This document shows, piece after piece, positions 1-6,399 of a stretch of 10,682 nt of DNA. The notes beneath the pieces were generated by a model. The model was given only the letters and a program-made list of their open reading frames with translations, did not search any database and was not told the origin of the DNA. The position numbers and the translations under genes were made by a program. Positions within the stretch are counted from its first letter, which is position 1. Each line of letters starts with the position of its first letter. Location of the stretch: contig JAOTWC010000036.1 of NCBI GenBank assembly GCA_029863105.1, positions 1 through 10,682 of the forward strand, read 5' to 3'. Source of the stretch: Gemmatimonadota bacterium. Its GTDB lineage: Bacteria > Gemmatimonadota > Gemmatimonadetes > Palauibacterales > Palauibacteraceae.

Positions 1-565
1 CCGCCGTTGCTCCCGTCTGGAAGGGACCGGCCGGCACCCGAATCATCTCGCCAGCCTCGGCGCGCATGCCGGCGGGGTGCGCGCGACGCGACGAAGGCGC
101 GTACGCCTCAGAGGTCATCAGGAAGATCGTCTGCAGTATCGTTTCCTGATGCTGGGCCTCGTGCTCGCGGACCATTTCATAGGCAAAGCCGTCACGCAGC
201 AAAGGATTCGAAGTCTCAAACACGACCGTGTCGAGCCGGAGCAGTGCCTCGTGCCGGACCTGCGCGAGCCGGTCAAACAGGTGTTGGCCGCCGGCCAGAA
301 TGAGGGCCCCGCGCGCGGATCTCGGCGTCCGGAACGCGTCATAGAGGTCGTCCATTTCGGATTCGCTGGACACGGCCCCCAGCCGCCTGACGAGCCACAG
401 CTCCTCGAAGGCTCCGATGTGCCCGAGATCCCAGATGATGGGGCTCATCAGCGGGTCGTGCTGGCGCGACAGGGCGTCTTCGGACAAGCCGGAAACCAGT
501 TCGAGGGTCCGTCCGCGCACCGCGGTGAGCGCTTCTGCGATCCGCCGTCTGTCAGGTTGCGTCAT
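1..565 (-). CDS. egtB: EgtB-like ergothioneine sulfoxide synthase, N-terminal part (runs off left edge)
   Basis: EgtB is a non-haem iron enzyme that joins a sulfur donor (gamma-glutamylcysteine or cysteine) to hercynine using O2, in cytoplasmic ergothioneine synthesis. The 188 visible residues are a DinB-type helical domain followed by the start of a formylglycine-generating-enzyme-like (FGE-sulfatase) domain at about residue 174 (MIRVPAGPF). The three expected iron ligands are present: H49 in WDLGHIGAFEELWL, and H135 and H139 in HEAQHQET, the HX3HXE motif of the family. The segment QHDPLMSP is also typical. The ATG at 565 gives the usual EgtB N-terminus; only a weak AGG lies upstream. The catalytic C-terminal domain is outside the window, so gamma-glutamylcysteine use (EgtB), cysteine use (Egt1-like) and a selenoneine-type SenA cannot be told apart. 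It is divergent from the acyl-CoA dehydrogenase gene. No egtD is visible. Family assignment is confident, exact substrate less so. Confidence 0.88.
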   Translation of the reverse strand, partial: MTQPDRRRIAEALTAVRGRTLELVSGLSEDALSRQHDPLMSPIIWDLGHIGAFEELWLVRRLGAVSSESEMDDLYDAFRTPRSARGALILAGGQHLFDRLAQVRHEALLRLDTVVFETSNPLLRDGFAYEMVREHEAQHQETILQTIFLMTSEAYAPSSRRAHPAGMRAEAGEMIRVPAGPFQTGATA

Positions 566-772
566 TCACACGCCTGATTCGAGTCGCGGCCCAATTCTGT
601 CCGGCGAGAACGTAGCCCTGATGGACAGGGGGAAACAGACACGGCAGGTGATCCGTTCCCCTTGCTGACTCGGCTCGCGACGCAGCAGGCGACGGCGTTG
701 GATCTTGACGCCTGAAACCCTAGATTCGGTGAAACGAGTACGTGTGATCCCGAATATGCGGAAGAGACTCTC
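566..772. other. Divergent intergenic region between egtB and the acyl-CoA dehydrogenase
   Basis: This 207-bp gap should hold the promoters of both divergent genes. I see a weak plus-strand promoter candidate near its right end (listed separately) and no convincing minus-strand promoter for egtB. Two small inverted repeats are visible: CCCTG/CAGGG at 616-620 and 626-630 with a 5-nt loop, and AGGGGGAA/TTCCCCTT at 627-634 and 656-663 with one G-T pair and a 21-nt loop. They share bases, so they are alternatives. Neither is followed by a T-run, and a terminator is not expected between divergent starts. They could be operator-like, but nothing shows this. A reading frame on the minus strand crosses the gap, but it lies antisense to the acyl-CoA dehydrogenase and has no recognisable family. 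Confidence 0.5.
698..726 (+). promoter_or_regulatory. Weak sigma70-like promoter candidate for the acyl-CoA dehydrogenase
   Basis: TTGGAT at 698-703 and TAGATT at 721-726 are separated by 17 nt and match the -35 and -10 consensus at 3/6 and 4/6 positions. This would start a transcript near 733, about 40 nt before the ATG at 773. A second TTGACG at 705-710 has no good -10 partner. A Shine-Dalgarno-like GGAAGAG lies at 760-766, 6 nt before the ATG. In a GC-rich genome of uncertain phylum the match is only suggestive. Confidence 0.25.
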
Positions 773-2698
773 ATGGTAGCCAATACATCTCCGAGTGACG
801 GCAAGGTCCAGGTCAGCGAGGACGAAGCGCGTCGAGTGGCTGAAGACGCCCGTCAACAGAAATGGGACAACGCTACGTTCGTGCGTGACATGTTCCTGGG
901 AAACCTGCGGCTTGAGCTCATTCATCCTTATCCCGATCCCGACGAGTTCATCAGCGACGAATGCCGGGCCTTTCTTGCCGAACTGAAGCACTTCATAGAG
1001 ACGAAAGTGGATTCGGAGAAGATCGACCGAGATCGAAAGATCCCGGATCATGTGATCCAGAGGCTTCGCGAGATGGGCGCGTTTGGATTGAAGGTTCCCA
1101 AGGAGTACGGCGGTCACGGCTTCGGCCAGGTTGAGTACAACCAGGTCATGGCATTACTGGGTAGCGTGGACGGGAGCCTCGTGGCCCTGCTCTCCGCCCA
1201 CCAGTCGATCGGTGTGCCGCAGCCTTTGAAGCTGTTCGGCACCGAAGAGCAAAAGAAGAAGTACCTCCCGCGGCTTGCCGCCGGTGCGATTTCCGCCTTC
1301 GCACTTACCGAGGACGATGTGGGGTCTGACCCCGCCCGACTCAGCACGACCTGCGTTCTGGACGAGGGCGGCAGTCATTACATCGTCAACGGCGACAAAC
1401 TCTGGACGACGAACGGGTCGCTGGCCGAACTGCTTGTGGTCATGGCCCGCCATCCCGATTCGCGCCGGATTTCGGCGTTTATCATCGAGACCGGCTGGCC
1501 GGGTGTGGAGCTGGTTCAACGCAATCACTTCATGGGGATCCACGGTATCGAGAACGCGAATTTCCGGTTCACCGACGTGCGCGTGCCGAAGGAAAACCTC
1601 CTGTGGGGCGAGGGGAAGGGCCTCAAGCTGGCCCTGATCACCTTGAACACCGGACGGCTCAGCATTCCCGCGGTCGCAGTGGGCACCGGGAAGGTCGCTC
1701 TTCGCATCGTGCGCGAGTGGGGATCGGAGAGGGTGCAGTGGGGTCAGCCTGTCGGCCGGCACGAGGCCGTCGCCCAGAAGATCGGGTACATCGCGTCGCA
1801 CACCTTCGCCCTGGAAGCCGTCGCGGAAACTTCGGCCATCATGGTGGACCGCGGAGGCTTCGACATTCGACTCGAGGCGGCCCTGGCCAAACTATACAAC
1901 ACCGAACACGGCTGGCTGATTTGCGACGAAATGGTTCAAGCGCGTGGTGGCCGCGGGTACGAACGGGCCGATTCGTTGAAGGCGCGAGGAGAAAACCCCG
2001 TGCCCGCTGAGAGAATGCTGCGCGACTTCCGGATCAATCGGATCTTCGAGGGGTCGAGCGAAATCATGCGGCTGTTCATCGCGCGCGAAGCTGTGGACAA
2101 ACACTTGCAGATCGCGGGGCCGCTCGTCGAAGGGGATCTGGGTCTGGGAGGCAAGCTCGCGGTTCTTCCCAAAGCCGTCCTGTTTTACGGCCTGTGGTAT
2201 CCGAAGCTGTGGATTCCGAGGCTGAATGTGGGCCGGGGTTTCGGAGTGTTGTCCGGCCATATGCGATATGTGGAGCGCACGTCGCGAAAGCTGGCGCGGA
2301 CGCTATTCCACAAGATGCTGCGACACGGTGCGGGGTTGCAGAGAAAGCAGATGCTCCTGTTCCGTGGGGTGGACATCGGCGCGGAGCTGTTTGCCATGGC
2401 CACGACGTGTGCCCGCGCCCAGATGCTTGTTCGAACGGGCCGACCCCACGCAGAGGACGCAGTCGACCTCGCCGACGTGTTCTGCCGCATGGCTCGGCGC
2501 CGCGTGCTGCAGGCGTTCCAGGAGATGGCTGTCAATGATGATGCGGCGATCGCTCGGACAGCGGCGGGAGTGCTCGACGGGACACACGTCTGGCTGGAGG
2601 AGGGTATGGTGACGAAGCAGCCCCTGGAGATTCCGGACGACGACTGGGGCAACGCCTACACTCGGCGTGAGGAGGCGGCGGCTCCCGCAATCAGCTGA
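773..2698 (+). CDS. FadE10-like long acyl-CoA dehydrogenase with C-terminal extension
   Basis: This is a cytoplasmic flavoenzyme that makes the alpha,beta-trans double bond in an acyl-CoA, the first step of beta-oxidation, passing electrons to an electron-transfer flavoprotein. The N-terminal helical domain covers about residues 60-175. The beta domain carries the FAD-contacting segment FALTEDDVGSD (176-186) and WTTNG (211-215). The C-terminal helical domain has QARGGRGYER (389-398) and INRIFEGSSEIMRL (421-434). E426 sits where medium-chain dehydrogenases have their catalytic base. About 200 further residues (441-641) follow the core, as in very-long-chain and ACAD9-type enzymes. From memory, the whole length including the N-terminal HPYPDPDEF-like region and the C-terminal extension resembles Mycobacterium tuberculosis FadE10 (about 650 residues). 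Chain-length specificity cannot be read from sequence. The ATG at 773 has GGAAGAG 6 nt upstream. The 3' end overlaps the convergent oxidoreductase gene by 8 bp. Confidence 0.93.
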   Translation: MVANTSPSDGKVQVSEDEARRVAEDARQQKWDNATFVRDMFLGNLRLELIHPYPDPDEFISDECRAFLAELKHFIETKVDSEKIDRDRKIPDHVIQRLREMGAFGLKVPKEYGGHGFGQVEYNQVMALLGSVDGSLVALLSAHQSIGVPQPLKLFGTEEQKKKYLPRLAAGAISAFALTEDDVGSDPARLSTTCVLDEGGSHYIVNGDKLWTTNGSLAELLVVMARHPDSRRISAFIIETGWPGVELVQRNHFMGIHGIENANFRFTDVRVPKENLLWGEGKGLKLALITLNTGRLSIPAVAVGTGKVALRIVREWGSERVQWGQPVGRHEAVAQKIGYIASHTFALEAVAETSAIMVDRGGFDIRLEAALAKLYNTEHGWLICDEMVQARGGRGYERADSLKARGENPVPAERMLRDFRINRIFEGSSEIMRLFIAREAVDKHLQIAGPLVEGDLGLGGKLAVLPKAVLFYGLWYPKLWIPRLNVGRGFGVLSGHMRYVERTSRKLARTLFHKMLRHGAGLQRKQMLLFRGVDIGAELFAMATTCARAQMLVRTGRPHAEDAVDLADVFCRMARRRVLQAFQEMAVNDDAAIARTAAGVLDGTHVWLEEGMVTKQPLEIPDDDWGNAYTRREEAAAPAIS

Positions 2699-3677
2699 CG
2701 CGCAGGACGATCTTGCCGGCGTTCCGGTTATCTTCCATGTACTGGTGCGCGGCGGCGACTTCCTCCAGCGGGAAGATCCGGTCCACCACGGGGCGCAGGC
2801 GCCCGGAAACGAACAGCGGAAGCAGGTCAGCCCGGACGCGGTCGGCTATGGCTGTTTTCTCGGCCGCGGACCGCGACCGCATGGCCGTACCAATCACGCG
2901 GAGCCGTCGGCGCAGCACCACACCGAGGTTTGTCTGCGCCGTGATTCCGCCGACCAGACCGATCAGCACGATTCGCCCTCCCACGGCCAGACTCGCCAGG
3001 TTGTCCGTCCAGTACGACGCGCCGACGAGGTCGAGAATGACATCGACCCCTTTCCCGCCTGTTTCTCGCCGGACGACATCCCGAAAGGCTTGCGTCCGGT
3101 AGTCGATCGGCACCTGCAGGGGAAGCTCCCGCGACGCGATGGCGGCGAGCTTCGACTCGGAAGCGGTGCCGAACACTCGGGCCGCGCCGAACGCCTGCGC
3201 GAGCTGCAGCGCAGCCGTGCCTACGCCGCTGCCGGCTGCATGAACCAGAACGCTCATGCCCGGAGCGAATTCCGCCTGAAGCAGAGCATCCCATGCGGTG
3301 AAGAACGCTTCGGGGATCGCCGCACCGGCGGCGAACTCAAGACCCTCGGGAATTGACAGGGCCTGGACGTGCGGCGTGACGACGCGTTCCGCGTAGCCCC
3401 CTCCCGGCAATAGACCCATCACCCACGATCCCACCGCCGACTCGTCCACGCCCGCTCCGACCCCGGCTACGACCCCGGCATACTCCAAACCTGGAATGTC
3501 AGCGCGTACGCCCTCCGGCGGCGGATACAGACCTCTCCGTTGCAGCAGATCCGCTCGATTCAGTGCGGTGCAGCGAACATCGATCAGCAGTTCACCGGGT
3601 TGCGCCTCCGGGGCCTCGACCTCGGCGATCTCGAGCACTTCAGGGCCGCCTGGCCTCAGGATCCGGGCGGCTTTCAC
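2691..3677 (-). CDS. NAD(P)H quinone oxidoreductase, PIG3/QOR-like zinc-independent MDR family
   Basis: A 328-residue medium-chain dehydrogenase/reductase without the structural or catalytic zinc cysteines, so in the quinone oxidoreductase branch. Family members reduce quinones or enones with NADPH in the cytoplasm. The GroES-like N-terminal domain begins MKAARILRPGGPEVLEI and contains NRADLLQRRGLYPPPEG (40-56), a segment shared with human TP53I3/PIG3 and bacterial homologues. The Rossmann domain has the AGSGVGTAALQLAQ nucleotide loop (148-161). The C-terminus ends HQYMEDNRNAGKIVLRV, a typical closing strand. The start is GTG at 3677: it gives the family N-terminus and lies 3 nt after the stop of the upstream small membrane-protein gene, with AAGAG in that gene's last codons. 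It is the last gene of the minus-strand run. The natural substrate cannot be deduced. Confidence 0.92.
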   Translation of the reverse strand: MKAARILRPGGPEVLEIAEVEAPEAQPGELLIDVRCTALNRADLLQRRGLYPPPEGVRADIPGLEYAGVVAGVGAGVDESAVGSWVMGLLPGGGYAERVVTPHVQALSIPEGLEFAAGAAIPEAFFTAWDALLQAEFAPGMSVLVHAAGSGVGTAALQLAQAFGAARVFGTASESKLAAIASRELPLQVPIDYRTQAFRDVVRRETGGKGVDVILDLVGASYWTDNLASLAVGGRIVLIGLVGGITAQTNLGVVLRRRLRVIGTAMRSRSAAEKTAIADRVRADLLPLFVSGRLRPVVDRIFPLEEVAAAHQYMEDNRNAGKIVLRVS

Positions 3678-3680
3678 GAA

Positions 3681-3929
3681 TCAGCTCTTCATCTTGCGGT
3701 ACGCCCACAGGAGAACGAGGGCACCGACCACGGCCGTGGCCATGCTGCCAAGATTGAAGCCGGTCACGCCGCCCATTCCGACCAGCGAGGCGAGGAAGCC
3801 ACCCGCAACGGCTCCAGCGATCCCGATGAACATCGTGATCAGGAGACCCCCGGGATCCTTACCAGGCATGATCCGCTTAGCCAGCGCACCCGCCACCAGT
3901 CCAAATACGGCCCAGGCTATGATTCCCAT
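3681..3929 (-). CDS. GlsB/YeaQ/YmgE-family small membrane protein (transglycosylase-associated family)
   Basis: An 82-residue, glycine- and alanine-rich inner-membrane protein with three hydrophobic segments (about 3-17, 28-50 and 60-77). The order GLVAGALAKRIMPGKDPGG (10-28), then TMFIGIAGAVAGGFLASLVG (32-51), then a third helix ending in a short basic tail (YRKMKS) is the signature of the GlsB/YeaQ/YmgE family (Pfam transglycosylase-associated protein). Members are stress-induced in several bacteria, and no biochemical activity is established. The ATG at 3929 has GGAGG at 3941-3945, 11 nt upstream. It is separated by 67 nt from pyrF and by 3 nt from the downstream oxidoreductase, so those last two genes are clearly co-translated. 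It may be either the tail of the pyr transcript or the head of a short unit. Confidence 0.9.
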   Translation of the reverse strand: MGIIAWAVFGLVAGALAKRIMPGKDPGGLLITMFIGIAGAVAGGFLASLVGMGGVTGFNLGSMATAVVGALVLLWAYRKMKS

Positions 3930-3996
3930 GGTGTTTCGAACCTCCAGGCTGAAGTAAGACTCTCGACTGCCGTACGCCGAGGACGCGGCGAAAGGT
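3930..3996 (-). other. Short gap between pyrF and the GlsB-family gene
   Basis: This is the only non-overlapping spacer of more than a few bases between smpB and the end of the minus-strand run. It contains a 5-bp GC hairpin (3975-3979 with 3986-3990, 6-nt loop) just downstream of the pyrF stop, without a T-run, so it is not an intrinsic terminator by inspection. The ribosome-binding GGAGG for the GlsB-family gene is at 3941-3945. I see no convincing -35/-10 pair, though a promoter for the last two genes cannot be excluded. Confidence 0.4.
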
Positions 3997-4713
3997 TCAC
4001 CCGTCCGCGGAAACGGCCCGTCGGACAGCCGCCAGCGTCGCGGCCGGGTCGTCCGAGCGTGTGATCGTTCTGCCGATGACGAGAAAATCGGCGCCGGCAG
4101 CCTGTGCTACGCCTGGCGTGGCCACCCGCCGCTGGTCATCTACGCTCTCCCCCGCCAACCGGATGCCCGGCGTGACGACGAGGAACTCGTTCCCGCACGC
4201 CACCTTGATCGCGCGCGCCTCGTTGACACTGCAGACTGCGCCGTCGATGCCGGATTCCCGTGCCAGCCCGGCGAGCCGGCCGGTTGTCTCCTCGACCCGG
4301 GCCCGCGGACCCATGACGGAGACCAGTGCAGCATCATCCATCGAGGTCAGTACCGTGATCGCCAGCAGGCGCAGATCCCCGTCCGTGGCGGCGTTCGACG
4401 CCGCCGCCGAGTCGGCCGCGGCCCGCAGCATCGCTTCCCCACCCGACCCATGCACCGTCAGCAAGCGAACACCCAGCCGACCAGCTGCACGCACGGCGCC
4501 GGCGACGGTGTTCGGAATGTCATGCAGTTTCAGATCGAGGAACACGTGCCGGCCCTCACCCACCAGTCGCTCCACGACGGGGGGACCGCCTCGCGTGAAC
4601 AGCTCGAGGCCGACCTTGAACCAGGTGCGCTCGGGAAGCCGCCGGACCAGCTCCCAGGCGGGTTCCGGATCCGCATAGTCCAGCGCCACGATGACTTCGG
4701 GGAGTTCAGGCAT
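3997..4713 (-). CDS. pyrF: Orotidine-5'-phosphate decarboxylase
   Basis: PyrF decarboxylates OMP to UMP, the last step of de novo pyrimidine synthesis, as a cytoplasmic TIM-barrel dimer. With the ATG at 4713 the protein is 238 residues, normal for the bacterial family, and begins MPELPEVIVALDYADP. The catalytic D-K-K-D array is visible: D12 in ALDY, K33 in FKVG, and D60/K62/D65 in FLDLKLHDIPNT. The phosphate-binding TPGIR (181-185) and VIGRTIT (212-218) complete the site. An in-frame upstream start at 4758 would add 15 residues inside pyrD that are not family-like, so I reject it. The ATG overlaps the end of pyrD by 8 nt (ATGCCTGA holds both start and stop), and a GGAG lies 10 nt before it, indicating translational coupling. 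It follows pyrK and pyrD, the two preceding-step subunits. Confidence 0.96.
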   Translation of the reverse strand: MPELPEVIVALDYADPEPAWELVRRLPERTWFKVGLELFTRGGPPVVERLVGEGRHVFLDLKLHDIPNTVAGAVRAAGRLGVRLLTVHGSGGEAMLRAAADSAAASNAATDGDLRLLAITVLTSMDDAALVSVMGPRARVEETTGRLAGLARESGIDGAVCSVNEARAIKVACGNEFLVVTPGIRLAGESVDDQRRVATPGVAQAAGADFLVIGRTITRSDDPAATLAAVRRAVSADG

Positions 4714-5632
4714 GGTTGGGCAGCTCCACGGCTCCGACGAGGTCGGACAGATGTGCAACGCCCTGCGACTCCAGGTGCGCGGCCATCCCGCGCTGTACGT
4801 CGACGGCGGCGTTGGGGTCCACGAACAGCGCGGTTCCTATCTGGACGAGGCTGGCACCCGCGAGCACGTACTGCAGCGCGTCAAAGGCAGTGCGGATGCC
4901 GCCGATGCCGATAACCGGAATCTCGACGGCCTGTGCGGCGCGCCACGTCAGGTAGATGCCCATCGGGAGGATAGCCGGGCCGCTTACACCTCCGCTCACG
5001 TTGCCGATCACGGGTCGTCGGGCCTCCACATCGATCAGCATCCCCGGAAACGTGTTGATCGTACTCAGGCCGTCAGCCCCCGCGTCCTCGCACACGCGGG
5101 CGTAGACGGCGATATCGGGGACGTTCGGGGTGAGCTTTACGATCACCGGGCGAGCGGTTGTCTGGCGGACACGGCGCACGAGCTCCGATAGAGCTTTGGC
5201 GTCCGTCCCGAACAGCGTTCCCCCTTTGACGTTGGGGCACGATACGTTGATCTCGTAGCCCAGGAACCCCGTTGCATCGTCGAGTCCAGCCACCACCGTC
5301 GAGAATTCTTCGACCGTGTGTCCAACGACGTTCACCAGCACGTGTGCCTTGGTCAGATGCTCGTCGAGCCACGGGAGCTTCTCGTCGCGGAAACGCTTCA
5401 GACCGACGTTTTGAAGACCGATGGCGTTGATCATGCCGCCCGGAGTCTCCGCCACGCGGTGGGGCAGGTTTCCCGGGCGGGGCTCCAGGCTCACCGCCTT
5501 CGTGACGATGCCTCCGAGATCATCCAGCGGAATCAGACCGTCGTATTCCGCCCCGTATCCGCACGTGCCGGAAGCGAGCAATACCGGACTCTGGAACTCC
5601 ACGCCCCACAACCGCTGGCTCAGTCCCGCCAC
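4706..5632 (-). CDS. pyrD: Dihydroorotate dehydrogenase, class 1B catalytic subunit
   Basis: PyrD oxidises dihydroorotate to orotate on FMN. In class 1B it works as a heterotetramer with PyrK, which passes electrons to NAD+. The 308-residue barrel shows FMN and substrate motifs in order: ASGTCGYG (20-27), TKAVS with K45, NAIGLQN (69-75), INVSCPNVKGG (128-138), KLTPN (166-170), GGVSGPAI (214-221) and GIGGI (242-246). The catalytic base is C132, the cysteine typical of class 1; class 2 enzymes use serine and have a membrane-binding N-terminal extension, absent here. The start is GTG at 5632, with GAGAGGAA at 5638-5645 ending 5 nt upstream and the expected N-terminus MAGLSQRLWGVEFQSPVLLASG. It overlaps the pyrK 3' end by 13 nt and pyrF by 8 nt. 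Confidence 0.96.
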   Translation of the reverse strand: MAGLSQRLWGVEFQSPVLLASGTCGYGAEYDGLIPLDDLGGIVTKAVSLEPRPGNLPHRVAETPGGMINAIGLQNVGLKRFRDEKLPWLDEHLTKAHVLVNVVGHTVEEFSTVVAGLDDATGFLGYEINVSCPNVKGGTLFGTDAKALSELVRRVRQTTARPVIVKLTPNVPDIAVYARVCEDAGADGLSTINTFPGMLIDVEARRPVIGNVSGGVSGPAILPMGIYLTWRAAQAVEIPVIGIGGIRTAFDALQYVLAGASLVQIGTALFVDPNAAVDVQRGMAAHLESQGVAHLSDLVGAVELPNHA

Positions 5633-6399
5633 GACAGTTCCTCTCGCCTGAACACGGGGCCCTCCGTGCAGGACTTAATCCATTCGCCGGCCACCGAGCG
5701 CACGACACAGCCCTGACAGGTACCGATTCCGCAACCCATGTGCTCCTCGACAGATACCTGCAGAGGAAGGTCCTCCTCCCGGGCAAGGCGTTCGAGCGCC
5801 CGCAGCATGGGGGTCGGACCACATCCGAACAGCTGAATCCGCCTGCCCCGTTCGATTCCGTCGATCACGCGACCGATTTGCCCGCGCGACCCATCCTCTG
5901 TGTAGAGCCGCGGCTGAATGCCCGTCAGTTTTTCGACCAGCTGTGGATCGAACACACGATCCCCCGTCCGTTCGCCGTACAGGATCTCCACGGTAGCGCC
6001 ATGCCGGATCGCCTCGGGGGCCATGAACAGGAACGGTGCGAGTCCCACGCCGCCGGCGATACAAATCAGCGGGCTGTCCTGCTCCCAGCGGAAGCCACGC
6101 CCCAGGGGGCCGAGAAGCAGGACCTCGTCACCCGGCCGCAACGCCGCCAACCGATGGGTCCCGGTTCCGAATCGTCGAACCAGCAAGCCGATTCTCCCAT
6201 CGTCACCTCGCCAGCCGACACTGAATGGACGAGGCAGAAACGGAGCGTCGAGCCGGCCCAATCCGAACCCGATCATCACGAATTGCCCCGGGACAGCAGC
6301 CTGCGCGATCGGCGGCGCATCGATTTCCAGCCAGTACGTATCGGCACCGGCCCGCTGATTGGAGAGCACGCGGGCGGGCAGCCGACACGGGGTCGACAT
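5620..6399 (-). CDS. pyrK: Dihydroorotate dehydrogenase electron-transfer subunit
   Basis: PyrK carries FAD and a [2Fe-2S] cluster and passes electrons from the FMN of PyrD to NAD+. The 259 residues show a ferredoxin-reductase FAD-binding barrel with RPFSV (57-61), an NAD-binding domain with AGGVGLAP (115-122) and FGCGPTPMLRA (191-201), and a C-terminal cluster domain with four cysteines, C223, C228, C231 and C244, in EEHMGCGIGTCQGC and SCTEGP. Length and spacing match the family, and all cluster ligands are present. The ATG at 6399 shares one base with the stop of the upstream lipoprotein gene (TGATG), and GGAG lies 10 nt before it. It is immediately upstream of pyrD, the normal partner order. 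Confidence 0.96.
   Translation of the reverse strand: MSTPCRLPARVLSNQRAGADTYWLEIDAPPIAQAAVPGQFVMIGFGLGRLDAPFLPRPFSVGWRGDDGRIGLLVRRFGTGTHRLAALRPGDEVLLLGPLGRGFRWEQDSPLICIAGGVGLAPFLFMAPEAIRHGATVEILYGERTGDRVFDPQLVEKLTGIQPRLYTEDGSRGQIGRVIDGIERGRRIQLFGCGPTPMLRALERLAREEDLPLQVSVEEHMGCGIGTCQGCVVRSVAGEWIKSCTEGPVFRREELSWRD
5638..5645 (-). promoter_or_regulatory. Ribosome-binding site deciding the GTG start of pyrD
   Basis: On the minus strand GAGAGGAA ends 5 nt before the GTG at 5632. It lies inside the last codons of pyrK. It supports the GTG as the true pyrD start and implies that PyrK and PyrD are made from adjacent, overlapping initiation sites. Confidence 0.6.

Noticed and set aside
616..663. Inverted repeats in the egtB/acyl-CoA dehydrogenase gap as terminator or riboswitch
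   Set aside because: Short stems with no T-run, lying between divergent starts. No riboswitch consensus was recognised.
566..1117. 183-residue minus-strand frame crossing the egtB upstream gap
   Set aside because: Most of it is antisense to the acyl-CoA dehydrogenase N-terminus, and it shows no family motif or convincing ribosome site.
1154..1801. 215-residue minus-strand frame
   Set aside because: It lies wholly inside the acyl-CoA dehydrogenase on the other strand and has no recognisable motif.
3975..3990. GC hairpin downstream of pyrF as a terminator
   Set aside because: The stem is only 5 bp and no T-run follows on the minus strand.
4714..4758. Upstream start for pyrF adding 15 residues
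   Set aside because: The extra residues lie inside the pyrD 3' end, are not family-like, and the ATG at 4713 gives the normal PyrF N-terminus.
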